DNA of 64,000 nucleotides from Thiotrichaceae bacterium (GTDB taxonomy: Bacteria > Pseudomonadota > Gammaproteobacteria > Beggiatoales > Beggiatoaceae), in the NCBI GenBank assembly GCA_028688145.1, contig JAQTYU010000003.1, positions 299,982 to 363,981 of the forward strand. Reading direction: 5' to 3'. Of this stretch, positions 1 to 8,851 are shown in pieces. The notes under the pieces are model-generated. The model was not told the DNA's origin and ran no database searches. It was given only the letters and a program-made list of their open reading frames with translations. Position 1 is the first letter of the stretch. The number at the start of each line of letters is the position of its first letter. The position numbers were made by a program, and so were the translations under genes.

Positions 1-1
1 T

Positions 2-322
2 GAAGAAATCATGAGAGCGAAAGCCGCCGTCAGCTTGCTATGTCAAGCCTGTGTCGATGCGGACGCTTATATCACTATTTATTTATCGCGTTACACCGCG
101 CCCATTCCACGTCCGCTTGTTGACGTGGCGACTAATGCCGCCTGTGATTTAGCACGCTGGCAACTGTGGGACAAGGGCGAACTGACAGCCGATAACGTCG
201 TGCAACGGCGATATGAGTCAGCCATGAAATTGTTAGAAGACGTGCGTGATGGCTTGGTTCGCACGGGCGGCGAACAAGGCAATTATGTCGAGATGGTGAA
301 CACGCCACGGAGAAGCTGGTAA
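2..322 (+). CDS. phage Gp36-like head-tail connector protein (5' partial)
   Basis: The reading frame is already open at base 2, so the protein is cut by the window edge; the ATG at 11 is probably internal. The visible 103 residues resemble the Mu Gp36 family (DUF1320): a YLSRYTAPIPRP stretch, then a helical part with a D.ARWQLW-like motif and an RYE.A...L pattern. Family members are about 140 residues, which fits a missing N-terminus. These proteins sit at the head-tail joint of tailed phages. The stop overlaps the start of the next gene by one base, as expected in a tightly packed phage late operon. Assignment is by motif only. Confidence 0.6.
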   Translation, partial: EEIMRAKAAVSLLCQACVDADAYITIYLSRYTAPIPRPLVDVATNAACDLARWQLWDKGELTADNVVQRRYESAMKLLEDVRDGLVRTGGEQGNYVEMVNTPRRSW

Positions 323-750
323 TGGCTTTTTTAGACTTGCAACCTGACTTAATTGCGCGTGTTCAAAAGGCGTTGCCAGATTATCAAGTGCTGCCGGGCG
401 CAAGCATTAATGGTTTTTTGACGCTCAAATCTAATTTAGCCCCGGCGGTTTTTGTGATTTACGAAGGGCACAGCATTAAAGATACCGCCCGTGCTGGGGC
501 AAGCGTGGCTTATGCGCAACTGTGGACGCTCATCATGGCAGTGCGTTATGCGGGCGATGACGATGCCAGTTTAGCAATGGCGCAGGCGAACCCCGATATT
601 GACGTGCTCTTGAAAGCCGTCAATGGTTACGTTCCCAAAATGCCTTTTTACCAACCACTTTATGCAGTCACACCAAAGATTCCCGCATTCACGGCGGGTA
701 ACTTATTTTTACCGTTTTCATTTCATGCGGTTTATACCGTCTCTACTTAG
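322..750 (+). CDS. phage Gp37-like tail completion/terminator protein
   Basis: A 142-residue protein that begins on the last base of the preceding gene. Size, position between a Gp36-like connector and the tail tube gene, and sequence pattern (an N-terminal helix with a DYQVLPG start, alternating strands and a C-terminal FLPFSFHAVYTV strand) fit the Gp37/DUF1834 or tail-terminator group, which caps the tail tube and joins it to the head. No catalytic motif is expected. The next gene starts 8 bp downstream after a GGGGGAA ribosome binding site. The exact family is inferred from gene order. Confidence 0.55.
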   Translation: MAFLDLQPDLIARVQKALPDYQVLPGASINGFLTLKSNLAPAVFVIYEGHSIKDTARAGASVAYAQLWTLIMAVRYAGDDDASLAMAQANPDIDVLLKAVNGYVPKMPFYQPLYAVTPKIPAFTAGNLFLPFSFHAVYTVST

Positions 751-758
751 GGGGAATT

Positions 759-1487
759 ATGGCACATGGATTTATGGGTGCAGGGGATTTATTTGTTAGC
801 GAGTTTGATGATAATGGTCAACCCAAGGCTTATAAAATCTTAGGGAACATCACGTTATCGATACAACCCAACGGGAAACTAATTCCCCGCGTTAGCACAT
901 CGGCAAAAACTTATGGACAGGTATTGGATACGTTCAGCGTGGTCGAGCCAAGTAAGCTCACAATCACATCCGACGAAATCAGTCTTGTGAATTTAGGGTT
1001 GGCGTTGCAAGGGATTGTTGAAACTATTGCCGCAGCCGCTGGTGATGAGCAAGAGACGTTCACCGTCGCGATTGGTGACATGGTCGAGTTGGCGCATCAA
1101 GACGTTTCCAACGTGGTCATTACAGGTGGGCACGTCGAAGACAGAGATTATCGGGTGTTTGCAGGGGTTGGGATGATAGAGATTTTACCCAACGGCAACA
1201 TCACTGATGGCGCAAGTATTTCGGTGGCTTATGACTATGGCACTAAAGCGGGTTATCGCATCTTGGGGTCGAGCAAGGCATCGATTATCGCCGCCCTTAA
1301 ACTTGATGGGGTCAACAAAATCACAGGCGAATCTGTGGTCGTAGTAATTGATAAAGCCGTTTTGCAGAATAAAAAAGACGTGGTTTTTGTTGGGCGCGAC
1401 CAGAAATTTGTTGAGCTGCAACTAGAAGGTCAAATGGAAACTTTGCCCGGCAAAAAAGAACCATTCACCGTCACAGTTCGGGGCTAA
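759..1487 (+). CDS. phage major tail tube protein
   Basis: A 242-residue, beta-rich protein preceded by GGGGGAATT. It lies directly upstream of the tail assembly chaperone and tape measure genes, the classical place for the tail tube subunit in siphoviruses. The second half (about residues 90-240) has strands such as FTVAIGDMVEL and ISVAYDYGTKAGYRIL, typical of tube proteins. No sheath gene lies beside it, which argues for a non-contractile tail. The product call is inferred from synteny and fold-like pattern rather than from a conserved motif. Confidence 0.6.
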   Translation: MAHGFMGAGDLFVSEFDDNGQPKAYKILGNITLSIQPNGKLIPRVSTSAKTYGQVLDTFSVVEPSKLTITSDEISLVNLGLALQGIVETIAAAAGDEQETFTVAIGDMVELAHQDVSNVVITGGHVEDRDYRVFAGVGMIEILPNGNITDGASISVAYDYGTKAGYRILGSSKASIIAALKLDGVNKITGESVVVVIDKAVLQNKKDVVFVGRDQKFVELQLEGQMETLPGKKEPFTVTVRG

Positions 1488-1489
1488 AA

Positions 1490-1906
1490 ATGAGACTCGA
1501 AACCACAGTAGAGATTGATAGCAAGCGCATCGTGAAAGTGCGCGAAGTCACGCCCAAAAACTTACGTCAATTTTACAAGTTGATGACGGTTGACCTCGCT
1601 AACACCAATATGCAAGCCGTGCTTACTGAGCATTGGGATACTTTACTCAAGGGTCTGGGTGATTGTGTCGAAATGCCCAAAGGCTTAGCGATTGATGATT
1701 GCGGACTTTCAACCCTGCTTAAAATTTGGGAAGCCTTCAAGGAGGTCAATCCTAATTTTTTGCAACTGATAAGCATGGTCACCGACAGCCCCATAATCGG
1801 CAAGTTGTCGGCAATCTCGAATCCAACGCCTACTACCTCACCGAGCGCGGACACGTCCACGTCTGGGATTACGGACTCTCCTATTACACCCGATGCTGTG
1901 AGCTAG
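1490..1906 (+). CDS. phage tail assembly chaperone (zero-frame product)
   Basis: A 138-residue product placed between the tail tube and tape measure genes, the normal site of the tail assembly chaperone, which coats the tape measure protein during tail building. Residues 1 to about 100 look like ordinary globular protein. The last 35 residues in this frame are a low-complexity Ser/Thr/Pro run, unlike a real domain, while the -1 frame over the same bases encodes a protein-like stretch. Many siphoviruses make two chaperone forms from such a gene by -1 frameshifting, and the pattern here fits. It is possible that only the shifted form is conserved. Confidence 0.6.
   Translation: MRLETTVEIDSKRIVKVREVTPKNLRQFYKLMTVDLANTNMQAVLTEHWDTLLKGLGDCVEMPKGLAIDDCGLSTLLKIWEAFKEVNPNFLQLISMVTDSPIIGKLSAISNPTPTTSPSADTSTSGITDSPITPDAVS
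1756..1762 (+). other. candidate -1 ribosomal slippery heptamer (T TTT TTG)
   Basis: In the frame of the chaperone gene the codons read AAT TTT TTG, so bases 1756-1762 form T TTT TTG, a classical -1 slippery heptamer. The -1 frame has a stop just before it (TAA at 1753-1755) and then stays open to 1920. A second possible slip point is CCCC at 1789-1792, where a CCC codon can re-pair in the -1 frame. Slippage at either point would join the N-terminal part of the chaperone to the 1763-1920 reading frame. Confidence 0.5.
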
Positions 1907-1920
1907 CGAGCCATGACTAA
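1763..1920 (+). CDS. -1 frame extension of the tail assembly chaperone
   Basis: Bases 1756-1917 are open in the -1 frame relative to the gene starting at 1490, and the stop is TAA at 1918-1920. The encoded stretch contains NLESNAYYLTERGHVHVWDY and then GLSYYTRCCELA, rich in aromatic residues and clearly more protein-like than the Ser/Thr/Pro tail of the zero frame. There is no start codon with a ribosome binding site of its own, so it is most simply read as the T part of a G/GT-type chaperone pair. A shift at 1762 gives a 143-residue fusion. Its end overlaps the tape measure start (ATG at 1913) by 8 bases, consistent with translational coupling. Confidence 0.5.
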
Positions 1921-4900
1921 CGAAGTCGCACTATTCCTAAGGCTTGAAATTTCCCAATTTATGCGGGATTTAGCCCGCGCAAAAGGCGAAATCAACTCGC
2001 TTGGAAGTAGTGCGCCCGGTGATGTGTTTAAGGAGGGCGAAAAATCAGCTCACAATTTAGCGGCGGCAATCCATGACGCGGCGACCGCCGAGAAAGAACT
2101 TGACGCAAACGCCCCAAAAGGCGCACAAACAGCCTTACAAAACACTTCGCAGGCTGCAAACGATTTAAACGGCTCAATGACCACCGCCGCAGGAGGCACG
2201 GCTAACCTGTTGCGTGGGTTTATTGAGCTTTATGCTGTCGTTAAACTCATTGATTTGTTTAAGGAGTTGTCCGCAAGTGTCATCAATACCTCCGCAACCT
2301 TTGAGACTTTAGGGGTTCGCCTTAAAACCCTGACAGGTTCACAAGAGGCGGCGAATGCGGCAATGTCTTGGATTAAAGACTTTACTGCCAAGACTCCATT
2401 TCAGTTAGATCAAGTCACTAAATCCTATGCGGGCTTAATCGGGGCGGGGCTAGACGCAAAAAAAATCCTGCCTTCTGTGGGTGATGCAGTTTCCGCAATT
2501 GGGGGCGGCGGCGCAGAAATTGACCGCGTGGTCACTGCCTTAAGTCAAATGCAAACCAAGGGAAAAGCGTCCGCTGAAGAGCTGATGCAAATTTCTGAAG
2601 TCGGCATCCCTGCGATGCAAATCCTCAAAGACAAACTGCACTTAACCACTAAGCAGATGGAGGATTTAGCAGGCAGCGGTATTTCCGTTGATAAGGTTAT
2701 CACCACTTTAACCGATGGGCTGAAAGAAAAGTTTGGCGGCGCGATGGAAGCGCAATCAAATACTTATGCAGGGATTATGTCCAACATCGAGGACAGTTGG
2801 ACGCAGCTAATGAATGAGATTGGCGACGCGGGTGCGTTTAATGTCGCGAAGGGGTACATGAAAGAAGTGCTTGATTATCTGAATAAGATAGTGAAGGACG
2901 GCACGGCTAAAGAGTGGGCGCAAAATATATCCGCAGTCATGAGTGGCGTATTTAATTTAATTGCTTTAGTGGTGAAATCTGTCGCAACGATTGCGGGCGC
3001 ATTCACCAGCACCTTTAGCTTTATCAAAGACATGTTTACTAATGACTCGCTTTACGCGCCGCTAAAAAAACAAGAGGAGGATTATCAATCTTACCTTAAA
3101 GCTTCTCGCGAAAAGCAAGCCGACATCATTTCCTCAGTGAACAAAAAAATAGCACAGGAAGAAAGCAAAAAAAGCGATCAAGAACAAAGTCGCGATTTGC
3201 AGAGAATAAAAGACCTTCAAAATTTAATCGAAGTCAAAAAAGAAGCCGCTGAAACCAAGTTCGCACGCGACGAGCAAGGCGTTGGCGACGACTTAATTAA
3301 TAAGATTAGAGACACTAAACAAGCTATTGCTGATATTCAAGACAAGTTTTCTGCTGTTAAATTTGACCCATTTCGCGGGGGCGCGGGCGGTTTTGCGCAA
3401 AATATTGAAAGCATGATGAGCGGGTTAAATAGCCTGTCAGCAGGCTTTCAACAGTCCGCTGTCAAAGCTCAATTAATGGATCGCCAAACCGCACAATCTG
3501 CGACTGAGTCCGCTCGCAAAAGTAGTGAGGCAGAACGCCAGCGTTATGAGCAAACCGCTGCGGCGGCATTGACGGCTTACAATCAGCAAGTGCAATTAAT
3601 CAATTCTGAGACTTCTGACGCTGCTACCAAAAACGCAAAATTACGCGCCGCAGAAGAGGAGCTTTCGCAAGCCCGTAACGCCGCTGCAATGCAAGCCTAT
3701 CAAGCAATCAAGGGTTATCGCGATGCAGAAGGCAATGATGTCATTGCGCTTAACCGCAAAATTGCCCAGGCGGAAACGGCTGCCAGCACTCAATTTATTG
3801 CGCTCGAAAAAACCAAACAAGCTTCAGCAATGCAGTCTGCACAAGCCGCGCACGTCAAAAAAATAGAATTAATTAAATTGGAAGGCGGTAAAGCAGAGGA
3901 ACAGGCAGAAAAGTATCGCGAAGCTGACACTAAATTGTTGCAGTCAAAGCTTCAAACCGCCGAAAAATCTTATCAAACCTTTCGCGCGGGCTTGCAAAAG
4001 CAGATGGCTGATTATGACAAGTACCACGCGCAAGTTAAGCAGATAGATGACAGTATCGAGAGCACCAAAACGGGTGCAATGGATAAGATTCGCGACCTTC
4101 GACGCAAAGATATGTCAGAGGAAGAGGCGGCGGCTGACCTCAAAAATCAAATTAATGAAAAGTTTGCAGCTTCCAGTGAAGCCTTGGCGGCGGGCGACAC
4201 CAAGAAATCACAAGCCTTAGCGGCAGAAGCGGAGCAATTATCGGGGCAACTCAAAGACCGCCAAGAAATTGAAGCGGTTATAGTCCAATCCGCCGCGCTA
4301 AAACTTGAAAGTCTAAATCAAGAAAAAACGATTGCCAAAGAAAACGAGCAAGAAGCCTTGGTTCGTGCCGAAGAACAAAAAGCCGCCTTGGCAGAACAAG
4401 CCGCTGCGATCCAAGAAAATACTGCCGCCCTTTCGCAGTTAGCGGAAACCTTTGGCACGGAAAAAATGACGGGCGAAGTCGAGAAAACCAAGGCTTCACT
4501 CACAGGTTTAAAAGAACAATTACAACAAGCTAAAGACACGCTCGCCAGCATGGGACAACTCACACTTGACACTTCTGGGGCGCAGTCAAATCTTGATGCG
4601 ATTAGTCAAAAAATTGATGCAATCAAAGCGAAGGCAGACATTAAAGTCAATGTGCAAGGGGTTGAGGGACACAACGCGGGCGGGGTTGCTGGCATGTTTA
4701 GCCGCGCCCTGCATTTTGCGACTGGCAACATCGTGCCCGGCGTGGGCAGTGATGACACTGTTCCTGCGATGCTTACGCCCGGTGAATTCGTGGTTAATAA
4801 AGGTCGCTCCGAAACCTTTCGGGACTTGCTGAATTTTGTGAACTTCGGCCCGCTGGAAAAAGTTAAAAACGCTTTTTCGGGTGCATTGAAACTCAATACG

Positions 4901-5107
4901 GGCGGACTGGCAATGCCTAATATCCCCATGCCGCGCTTGCCCAATATTCCAGCGATTACGCCTTACGCACCGCGCACGCACAACGTCAATTTAGATTCAC
5001 TTTCGCTGTCTGTGGGCGGTCAATCCTTGCCACCTTTGGCAACTTCGACGGATTCTGTGTCCGCTTTTGTTAATCAACTGCGTGACCTTCAACGGGGGCG
5101 ATCATGA
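1913..5107 (+). CDS. phage tape measure protein
   Basis: A 1064-residue protein, the longest of the module, as expected for the ruler that sets tail length and leaves the tail during DNA ejection. Residues about 125-230 carry the tape measure domain (TLTGSQEAANAAMSWIKDF, then AELMQISEVGIPAMQILKDKL-like helices). A hydrophobic stretch lies near 340-372. Residues 390-900 are long charged and Ala/Gln-rich coiled coils. Near 920-965 is the Gly-rich segment found in many tape measure C-termini (GNIVPGVGSDDTVPAMLTPG, then EFVVNKG). By the usual 1.5 angstroms per residue this implies a tail near 160 nm, an inference. It overlaps the next gene by 4 bases. Confidence 0.9.
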   Translation: MTNEVALFLRLEISQFMRDLARAKGEINSLGSSAPGDVFKEGEKSAHNLAAAIHDAATAEKELDANAPKGAQTALQNTSQAANDLNGSMTTAAGGTANLLRGFIELYAVVKLIDLFKELSASVINTSATFETLGVRLKTLTGSQEAANAAMSWIKDFTAKTPFQLDQVTKSYAGLIGAGLDAKKILPSVGDAVSAIGGGGAEIDRVVTALSQMQTKGKASAEELMQISEVGIPAMQILKDKLHLTTKQMEDLAGSGISVDKVITTLTDGLKEKFGGAMEAQSNTYAGIMSNIEDSWTQLMNEIGDAGAFNVAKGYMKEVLDYLNKIVKDGTAKEWAQNISAVMSGVFNLIALVVKSVATIAGAFTSTFSFIKDMFTNDSLYAPLKKQEEDYQSYLKASREKQADIISSVNKKIAQEESKKSDQEQSRDLQRIKDLQNLIEVKKEAAETKFARDEQGVGDDLINKIRDTKQAIADIQDKFSAVKFDPFRGGAGGFAQNIESMMSGLNSLSAGFQQSAVKAQLMDRQTAQSATESARKSSEAERQRYEQTAAAALTAYNQQVQLINSETSDAATKNAKLRAAEEELSQARNAAAMQAYQAIKGYRDAEGNDVIALNRKIAQAETAASTQFIALEKTKQASAMQSAQAAHVKKIELIKLEGGKAEEQAEKYREADTKLLQSKLQTAEKSYQTFRAGLQKQMADYDKYHAQVKQIDDSIESTKTGAMDKIRDLRRKDMSEEEAAADLKNQINEKFAASSEALAAGDTKKSQALAAEAEQLSGQLKDRQEIEAVIVQSAALKLESLNQEKTIAKENEQEALVRAEEQKAALAEQAAAIQENTAALSQLAETFGTEKMTGEVEKTKASLTGLKEQLQQAKDTLASMGQLTLDTSGAQSNLDAISQKIDAIKAKADIKVNVQGVEGHNAGGVAGMFSRALHFATGNIVPGVGSDDTVPAMLTPGEFVVNKGRSETFRDLLNFVNFGPLEKVKNAFSGALKLNTGGLAMPNIPMPRLPNIPAITPYAPRTHNVNLDSLSLSVGGQSLPPLATSTDSVSAFVNQLRDLQRGRS

Positions 5108-5475
5108 TTAAATCCATAGGCGGCATTGTCTTGCCAGACCAAACCCGTTGGAGCGACAGACTCTCTTATATAGGTGTCAAGCAATCGCCTGAGTACACGC
5201 TTGGCGGGCGGCAAATTATCTGGAATCAAAAGCTGATAGGCGGTCGTCCCGTTACGTTGGTTTGGGATAAAGAAGAAGCATGGCTGTCATGGGGTACGGT
5301 GATCAACATTCAACAGCTCGCCCAAGACAATAATGAGTTCACATTTATCTGGGGCGATATACATTTGCAAACACGTTTCGATTCTTCTCCTTTGGTTTTT
5401 AATGAAGTGGAGGCTTATAACGAAACTGAATTAAATCGCTTTTATGGGCAAATAAAATTAATTGAGGTGGTTTAG
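5104..5475 (+). CDS. phage tail protein of unknown function (after the tape measure)
   Basis: A 123-residue protein starting in an ATGA overlap with the tape measure gene. It is rich in Trp and beta-strand patterns (GGRQIIWNQKLIGGRPVTLV). Genes in this position often encode distal tail or tail-tip proteins that bind the end of the tube. I do not recognise a specific family. No membrane segment, signal peptide or catalytic motif is visible. Confidence 0.55.
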   Translation: MIKSIGGIVLPDQTRWSDRLSYIGVKQSPEYTLGGRQIIWNQKLIGGRPVTLVWDKEEAWLSWGTVINIQQLAQDNNEFTFIWGDIHLQTRFDSSPLVFNEVEAYNETELNRFYGQIKLIEVV

Positions 5476-5478
5476 AAG

Positions 5479-6516
5479 ATGATTACTCCTAATGATATTG
5501 GATTTTTAAAAGCGTTAGACATGACCTACTCGCCCACATCGGGCGGGCGCATGAGCAATAACGCGATTACGAGCAACACGCTGCGCAATTTATTTGCCGA
5601 TGTGGATTATTCAGAGCTACAAGCTGGAACTAATATCAAACGCAAGCTGTTCGTGAAAAACAGCAACACCGATAATTTATCAGCTCACAATCCGCTGCTA
5701 TTTTTGGGCAAAACCCCGACTTCAACCGCTCGCGAATTTTTGATTCTGGGAACACAAACCAATACCTTAAGCGGTGTCGGCACTAGCCCCCGTCGTTACG
5801 GTTGCTGCAATATCTCGCAGGCAGTGGTAGCGGGCGACACGACTGTTAAAGTGACCACGCCTTCTGTGAGTTATAACTTATTCCAAGTGGGTGACACGAT
5901 TGTCGTCACCTCACGTTCCACGCCTGCGAAGGTCAGCAGTGACCCGCTCGAAACCGATGTGCCTTTAGAGGTTCGTAAGATTACCGCCGTCAGTTATTCG
6001 GGGGATACCGCCACGATTACCGTTGATAGCGCGTTTGATAATCCTTACGCTTTATCGCGAGTCAATGGCACAACCACTTATTACAGCCGCGTTGCATCTT
6101 GCATCACGCAGGATGTTATCCGTGCCAAACTGGCTTACACCAGCAAAGTCAGCACCGCAGGCACGTTTGACGACACGCTGAGTCTTGCCGATAACACCGC
6201 CGCGATTCAGCAAACGATTACCTTAACTTTCACCTCGCCCACCGCTTACACCGCCGTGGGCGATACTTTGGGAAGTTTGGGCGCGGGTTCTGTGAGCACC
6301 AATTTTTCCCCCATCAATCCGACGTTCTCGCGCCCGTATTTTTTGCTGGCGGCGACTTCCTTTGGTGGAACGTGGGCAACGGGCGACACCTTAACGCTGA
6401 CACTTACGCCCGCATCAATCCCTTTGTGGCTTGAGTTGCTTGTCCCCAGCGGGTCAACTGCTGTGGACTTGGAAATGTTTCGCCTGTGGATGATGTTTAA
6501 CACGGGGTCTAATTAA
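5479..6516 (+). CDS. phage structural protein, unknown family
   Basis: A 345-residue protein, mostly beta-rich with many Thr, Ser and Gly residues in the second half (about 180-320), a composition typical of virion surface proteins. It starts 3 bp after the preceding stop and ends 1 bp before the next start, so it is translated as part of the tail operon. A Trp/Phe-rich C-terminus (SIPLWLELLVPSGS, then FRLWMMF) may pack against a partner. I do not recognise the family; a tail-tip or baseplate role follows only from position. Confidence 0.55.
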   Translation: MITPNDIGFLKALDMTYSPTSGGRMSNNAITSNTLRNLFADVDYSELQAGTNIKRKLFVKNSNTDNLSAHNPLLFLGKTPTSTAREFLILGTQTNTLSGVGTSPRRYGCCNISQAVVAGDTTVKVTTPSVSYNLFQVGDTIVVTSRSTPAKVSSDPLETDVPLEVRKITAVSYSGDTATITVDSAFDNPYALSRVNGTTTYYSRVASCITQDVIRAKLAYTSKVSTAGTFDDTLSLADNTAAIQQTITLTFTSPTAYTAVGDTLGSLGAGSVSTNFSPINPTFSRPYFLLAATSFGGTWATGDTLTLTLTPASIPLWLELLVPSGSTAVDLEMFRLWMMFNTGSN

Positions 6517-6517
6517 C

Positions 6518-7576
6518 ATGAGTGGCGGGGTTAAAGCTGATTTCGATATTTCTATTGGCAAGATTGATGCGCTTACCAGCGGAATGTTCGAGGTTGAGTT
6601 GGTGGATATTTCGCCGATCAAAATTACGCCCGTCAATGTCACCAATAAGATGTTGATTAATGCGGGCGGGGCTGCGCCTAAATCCGAGTGGGAGCTAGAC
6701 AGCGACACCAACGCTCAAAAACTGGCTAAGCAACAAGCGCAGACTAATCGCCTTGTCGGTGCAAAGCGCATGATTTATGAGCAACTTGTCAGTGATGGTG
6801 TTGATGTGGGTGGAGACCAGTGGCAGCATTATCAATTTATGCAGACGGTGGCTTATGGTGTATGCGAACTGCATGTATATTGCCCGCGTGATGATGGTTC
6901 TGCTATCACGGTCACGCCACTGGTTAATCAAACCACGGTAGCGGACACGATTAGCGTCAACACCTATATATATGTGGAGCACCTCAAACGTTTACCCGTG
7001 ACCAAATACGAGGATGTGGTGTTCACAGGCAGCGACTTCCAAAGCATTAAATATGGATATGACAGCCCGCAGGTTAGCGTGTTGTCTCATACTAATTTCA
7101 TTGGGGATAATGGAAAGTCCGCTGTGCCGCCCAAATGGGATACACAAAAGCAGGCGTTTATTTCCGAACGCAAAGTTTTTGGGGTGTTGTCCGTCAAATA
7201 TGATACGGAGTATGAGGTGTTCATGGTTAAGTATGATTTACCCAGACCCTTGACCACCGCAAATAAACTCGCATTTTTTTACGGGACTGGCTTAAAAGAC
7301 TTAGCTCCTGCTCAAATCATTGTGCAACGGGGCGGGCAAGGTAGTCTCATTAAATTGCCACAGAAGATTGAACCCAGTGCGGCAACATGGGAATCAACGG
7401 GGACAAACACGCAACGCTCCGAAGACCCCACTCGCCGTAAACTTGAGACCAAACGGATTGCAGGACCTGGTGGGGCTTATGTCGATATTGCTGTTCCCAC
7501 GGCACTATCCTTTGTTGATGGCATGGGAAAAACTTTGGAACTCAAAATGCCTGACATTACAGGGATAGGGTCGTGA
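6518..7576 (+). CDS. phage structural protein, unknown family
   Basis: A 352-residue protein between two other unrecognised tail-module genes. It has an N-terminal acidic beta-rich part and a central segment with several Tyr- and Val-rich strands (TYIYVEHLKRLPVTKY). No signal peptide or membrane segment is present. Its stop codon overlaps the GTG start of the next gene by 4 bases. Function cannot be assigned from sequence; it is probably a tail-tip subunit. Confidence 0.55.
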   Translation: MSGGVKADFDISIGKIDALTSGMFEVELVDISPIKITPVNVTNKMLINAGGAAPKSEWELDSDTNAQKLAKQQAQTNRLVGAKRMIYEQLVSDGVDVGGDQWQHYQFMQTVAYGVCELHVYCPRDDGSAITVTPLVNQTTVADTISVNTYIYVEHLKRLPVTKYEDVVFTGSDFQSIKYGYDSPQVSVLSHTNFIGDNGKSAVPPKWDTQKQAFISERKVFGVLSVKYDTEYEVFMVKYDLPRPLTTANKLAFFYGTGLKDLAPAQIIVQRGGQGSLIKLPQKIEPSAATWESTGTNTQRSEDPTRRKLETKRIAGPGGAYVDIAVPTALSFVDGMGKTLELKMPDITGIGS

Positions 7577-8412
7577 GCGAGCCATATTATTTAGGGATGT
7601 GGGTGCATGTGCTTAAGGTTCACTGGGGCGGTGGGCGGTTTTTAAGCGGTGAAGAATACAGCAATGAGCAAACGGATTTTTCGGGGCTAGATTACAACCT
7701 AATAGAGAGACCCGGTGAATGGCGCTGGGGTACATATAATGACATGTCTCGTGGTGGGTGGTTCGTCCCAGACTATCGTTACTGGGCTACCCCCGCCCCC
7801 ATACGGCAAATTAAAATCCCCTATAACGGCGTGATTGAGACGGGTATCTATCCTGATGACGGCACAAGCAATATGCCCGTCACCTATGATGCGAACTATT
7901 CCGCCAGCAGTGTCAACAAATTGGGTGATGGGCAATACACTGGGATGCCTCTGCATTTATTGCGTACAAAGATGGGTTTCATCGGGGGCGCAGACTCCAA
8001 TGGCAAGGGATTATCCGAGCCTTTTTTGGGTAATAACAACATCTATATTGCGCGGGGGGCGGTACGGATTGAAGGTGAAGAAACCACCAGTGAAGATATT
8101 TATCAATATAAGGATTGGGATGCACCTTATTTGGTAGTGGCAGATATTACCGTGTCGATTTTGGGCAGTAATCCCACACCTATATATATGTTCGACGGCT
8201 ATGAAACGATGCTCGCCTACAACGGCAAAGGCGATTGTCCTGATAGTGCGGCTTTAACTTACGCTCGCATCGTAGGTTTCAGCGGGTTAGAAATATCCTT
8301 TGGCTCAGCCGCCTGCATTAATCAACCCATGTATAGCAGTTCGACTGACTTGGTTATAACTGCGATGACAATCCGTAAAGTAGAGGTAACACCACATGAT
8401 AACAATGGATGA
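7573..8412 (+). CDS. phage tail-module protein, unknown family
   Basis: A 279-residue protein that starts with GTG at 7573, inside a GTGA overlap with the preceding stop. It is strongly aromatic (many Tyr and Trp residues, e.g. EWRWGTYNDMSRGGWFVPDY), a composition often seen in receptor-binding or carbohydrate-binding virion proteins. It overlaps the following gene by 17 bases. I do not recognise the family, so a tail-fibre or host-contact role is only a suggestion. Confidence 0.5.
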   Translation: MSEPYYLGMWVHVLKVHWGGGRFLSGEEYSNEQTDFSGLDYNLIERPGEWRWGTYNDMSRGGWFVPDYRYWATPAPIRQIKIPYNGVIETGIYPDDGTSNMPVTYDANYSASSVNKLGDGQYTGMPLHLLRTKMGFIGGADSNGKGLSEPFLGNNNIYIARGAVRIEGEETTSEDIYQYKDWDAPYLVVADITVSILGSNPTPIYMFDGYETMLAYNGKGDCPDSAALTYARIVGFSGLEISFGSAACINQPMYSSSTDLVITAMTIRKVEVTPHDNNG

Positions 8413-8848
8413 AGAAGCTAAATTTGGCATAGCCCTTTTGAAAAAATTCAAGGAAGTCATTTATACGGGGACGCTCAAATTATATCCCGGTCAACCAGGT
8501 GACTGGCAAACCCCAATGGATTCCGTAGAGGTTTTGGCATCTATTCCCGTATCGGCTCTTAATTTGGACGTGTTTCCTAACGGCACGTTATCGATGCTTG
8601 GCACAGCCGCCAAATTCACTACGTTTCGCACAGGTTTGATTGGATGGTTTGCGATTGACTGCCGCCAACTTGATGGAGGCAACGCACAAGATAACGGTTA
8701 TATCAGAGGCAACGTATCATTCACAGGCAGCTCGTCCGTGCAACGAGCCGCCGCAGAGCTGCAACTCAACACTTTATTAATTAGCGTTGGCGATGGCGGG
8801 GCGTTAAGCGAAATCACGCCAGTTCAATTCAGCATTAGGTTGGGATAA
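8396..8848 (+). CDS. phage tail-module protein, unknown family
   Basis: A 150-residue protein with a short charged N-terminal helix (MDEEAKFGIALLKKFKEVIY) followed by beta-rich sequence and a hydrophobic C-terminus. The start used here overlaps the preceding gene; a second ATG three codons on (8408) gives nearly the same product. No family recognised. Tight packing with its neighbours shows it belongs to the same late operon. Confidence 0.5.
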   Translation: MITMDEEAKFGIALLKKFKEVIYTGTLKLYPGQPGDWQTPMDSVEVLASIPVSALNLDVFPNGTLSMLGTAAKFTTFRTGLIGWFAIDCRQLDGGNAQDNGYIRGNVSFTGSSSVQRAAAELQLNTLLISVGDGGALSEITPVQFSIRLG

Positions 8849-8851
8849 ATC

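Noticed and set aside
4278..4981. Minus-strand frames inside the tape measure gene
   Set aside because: They overlap a clearly coding gene, lack ribosome binding sites and give Ala/Ser/Arg-rich shadow peptides.
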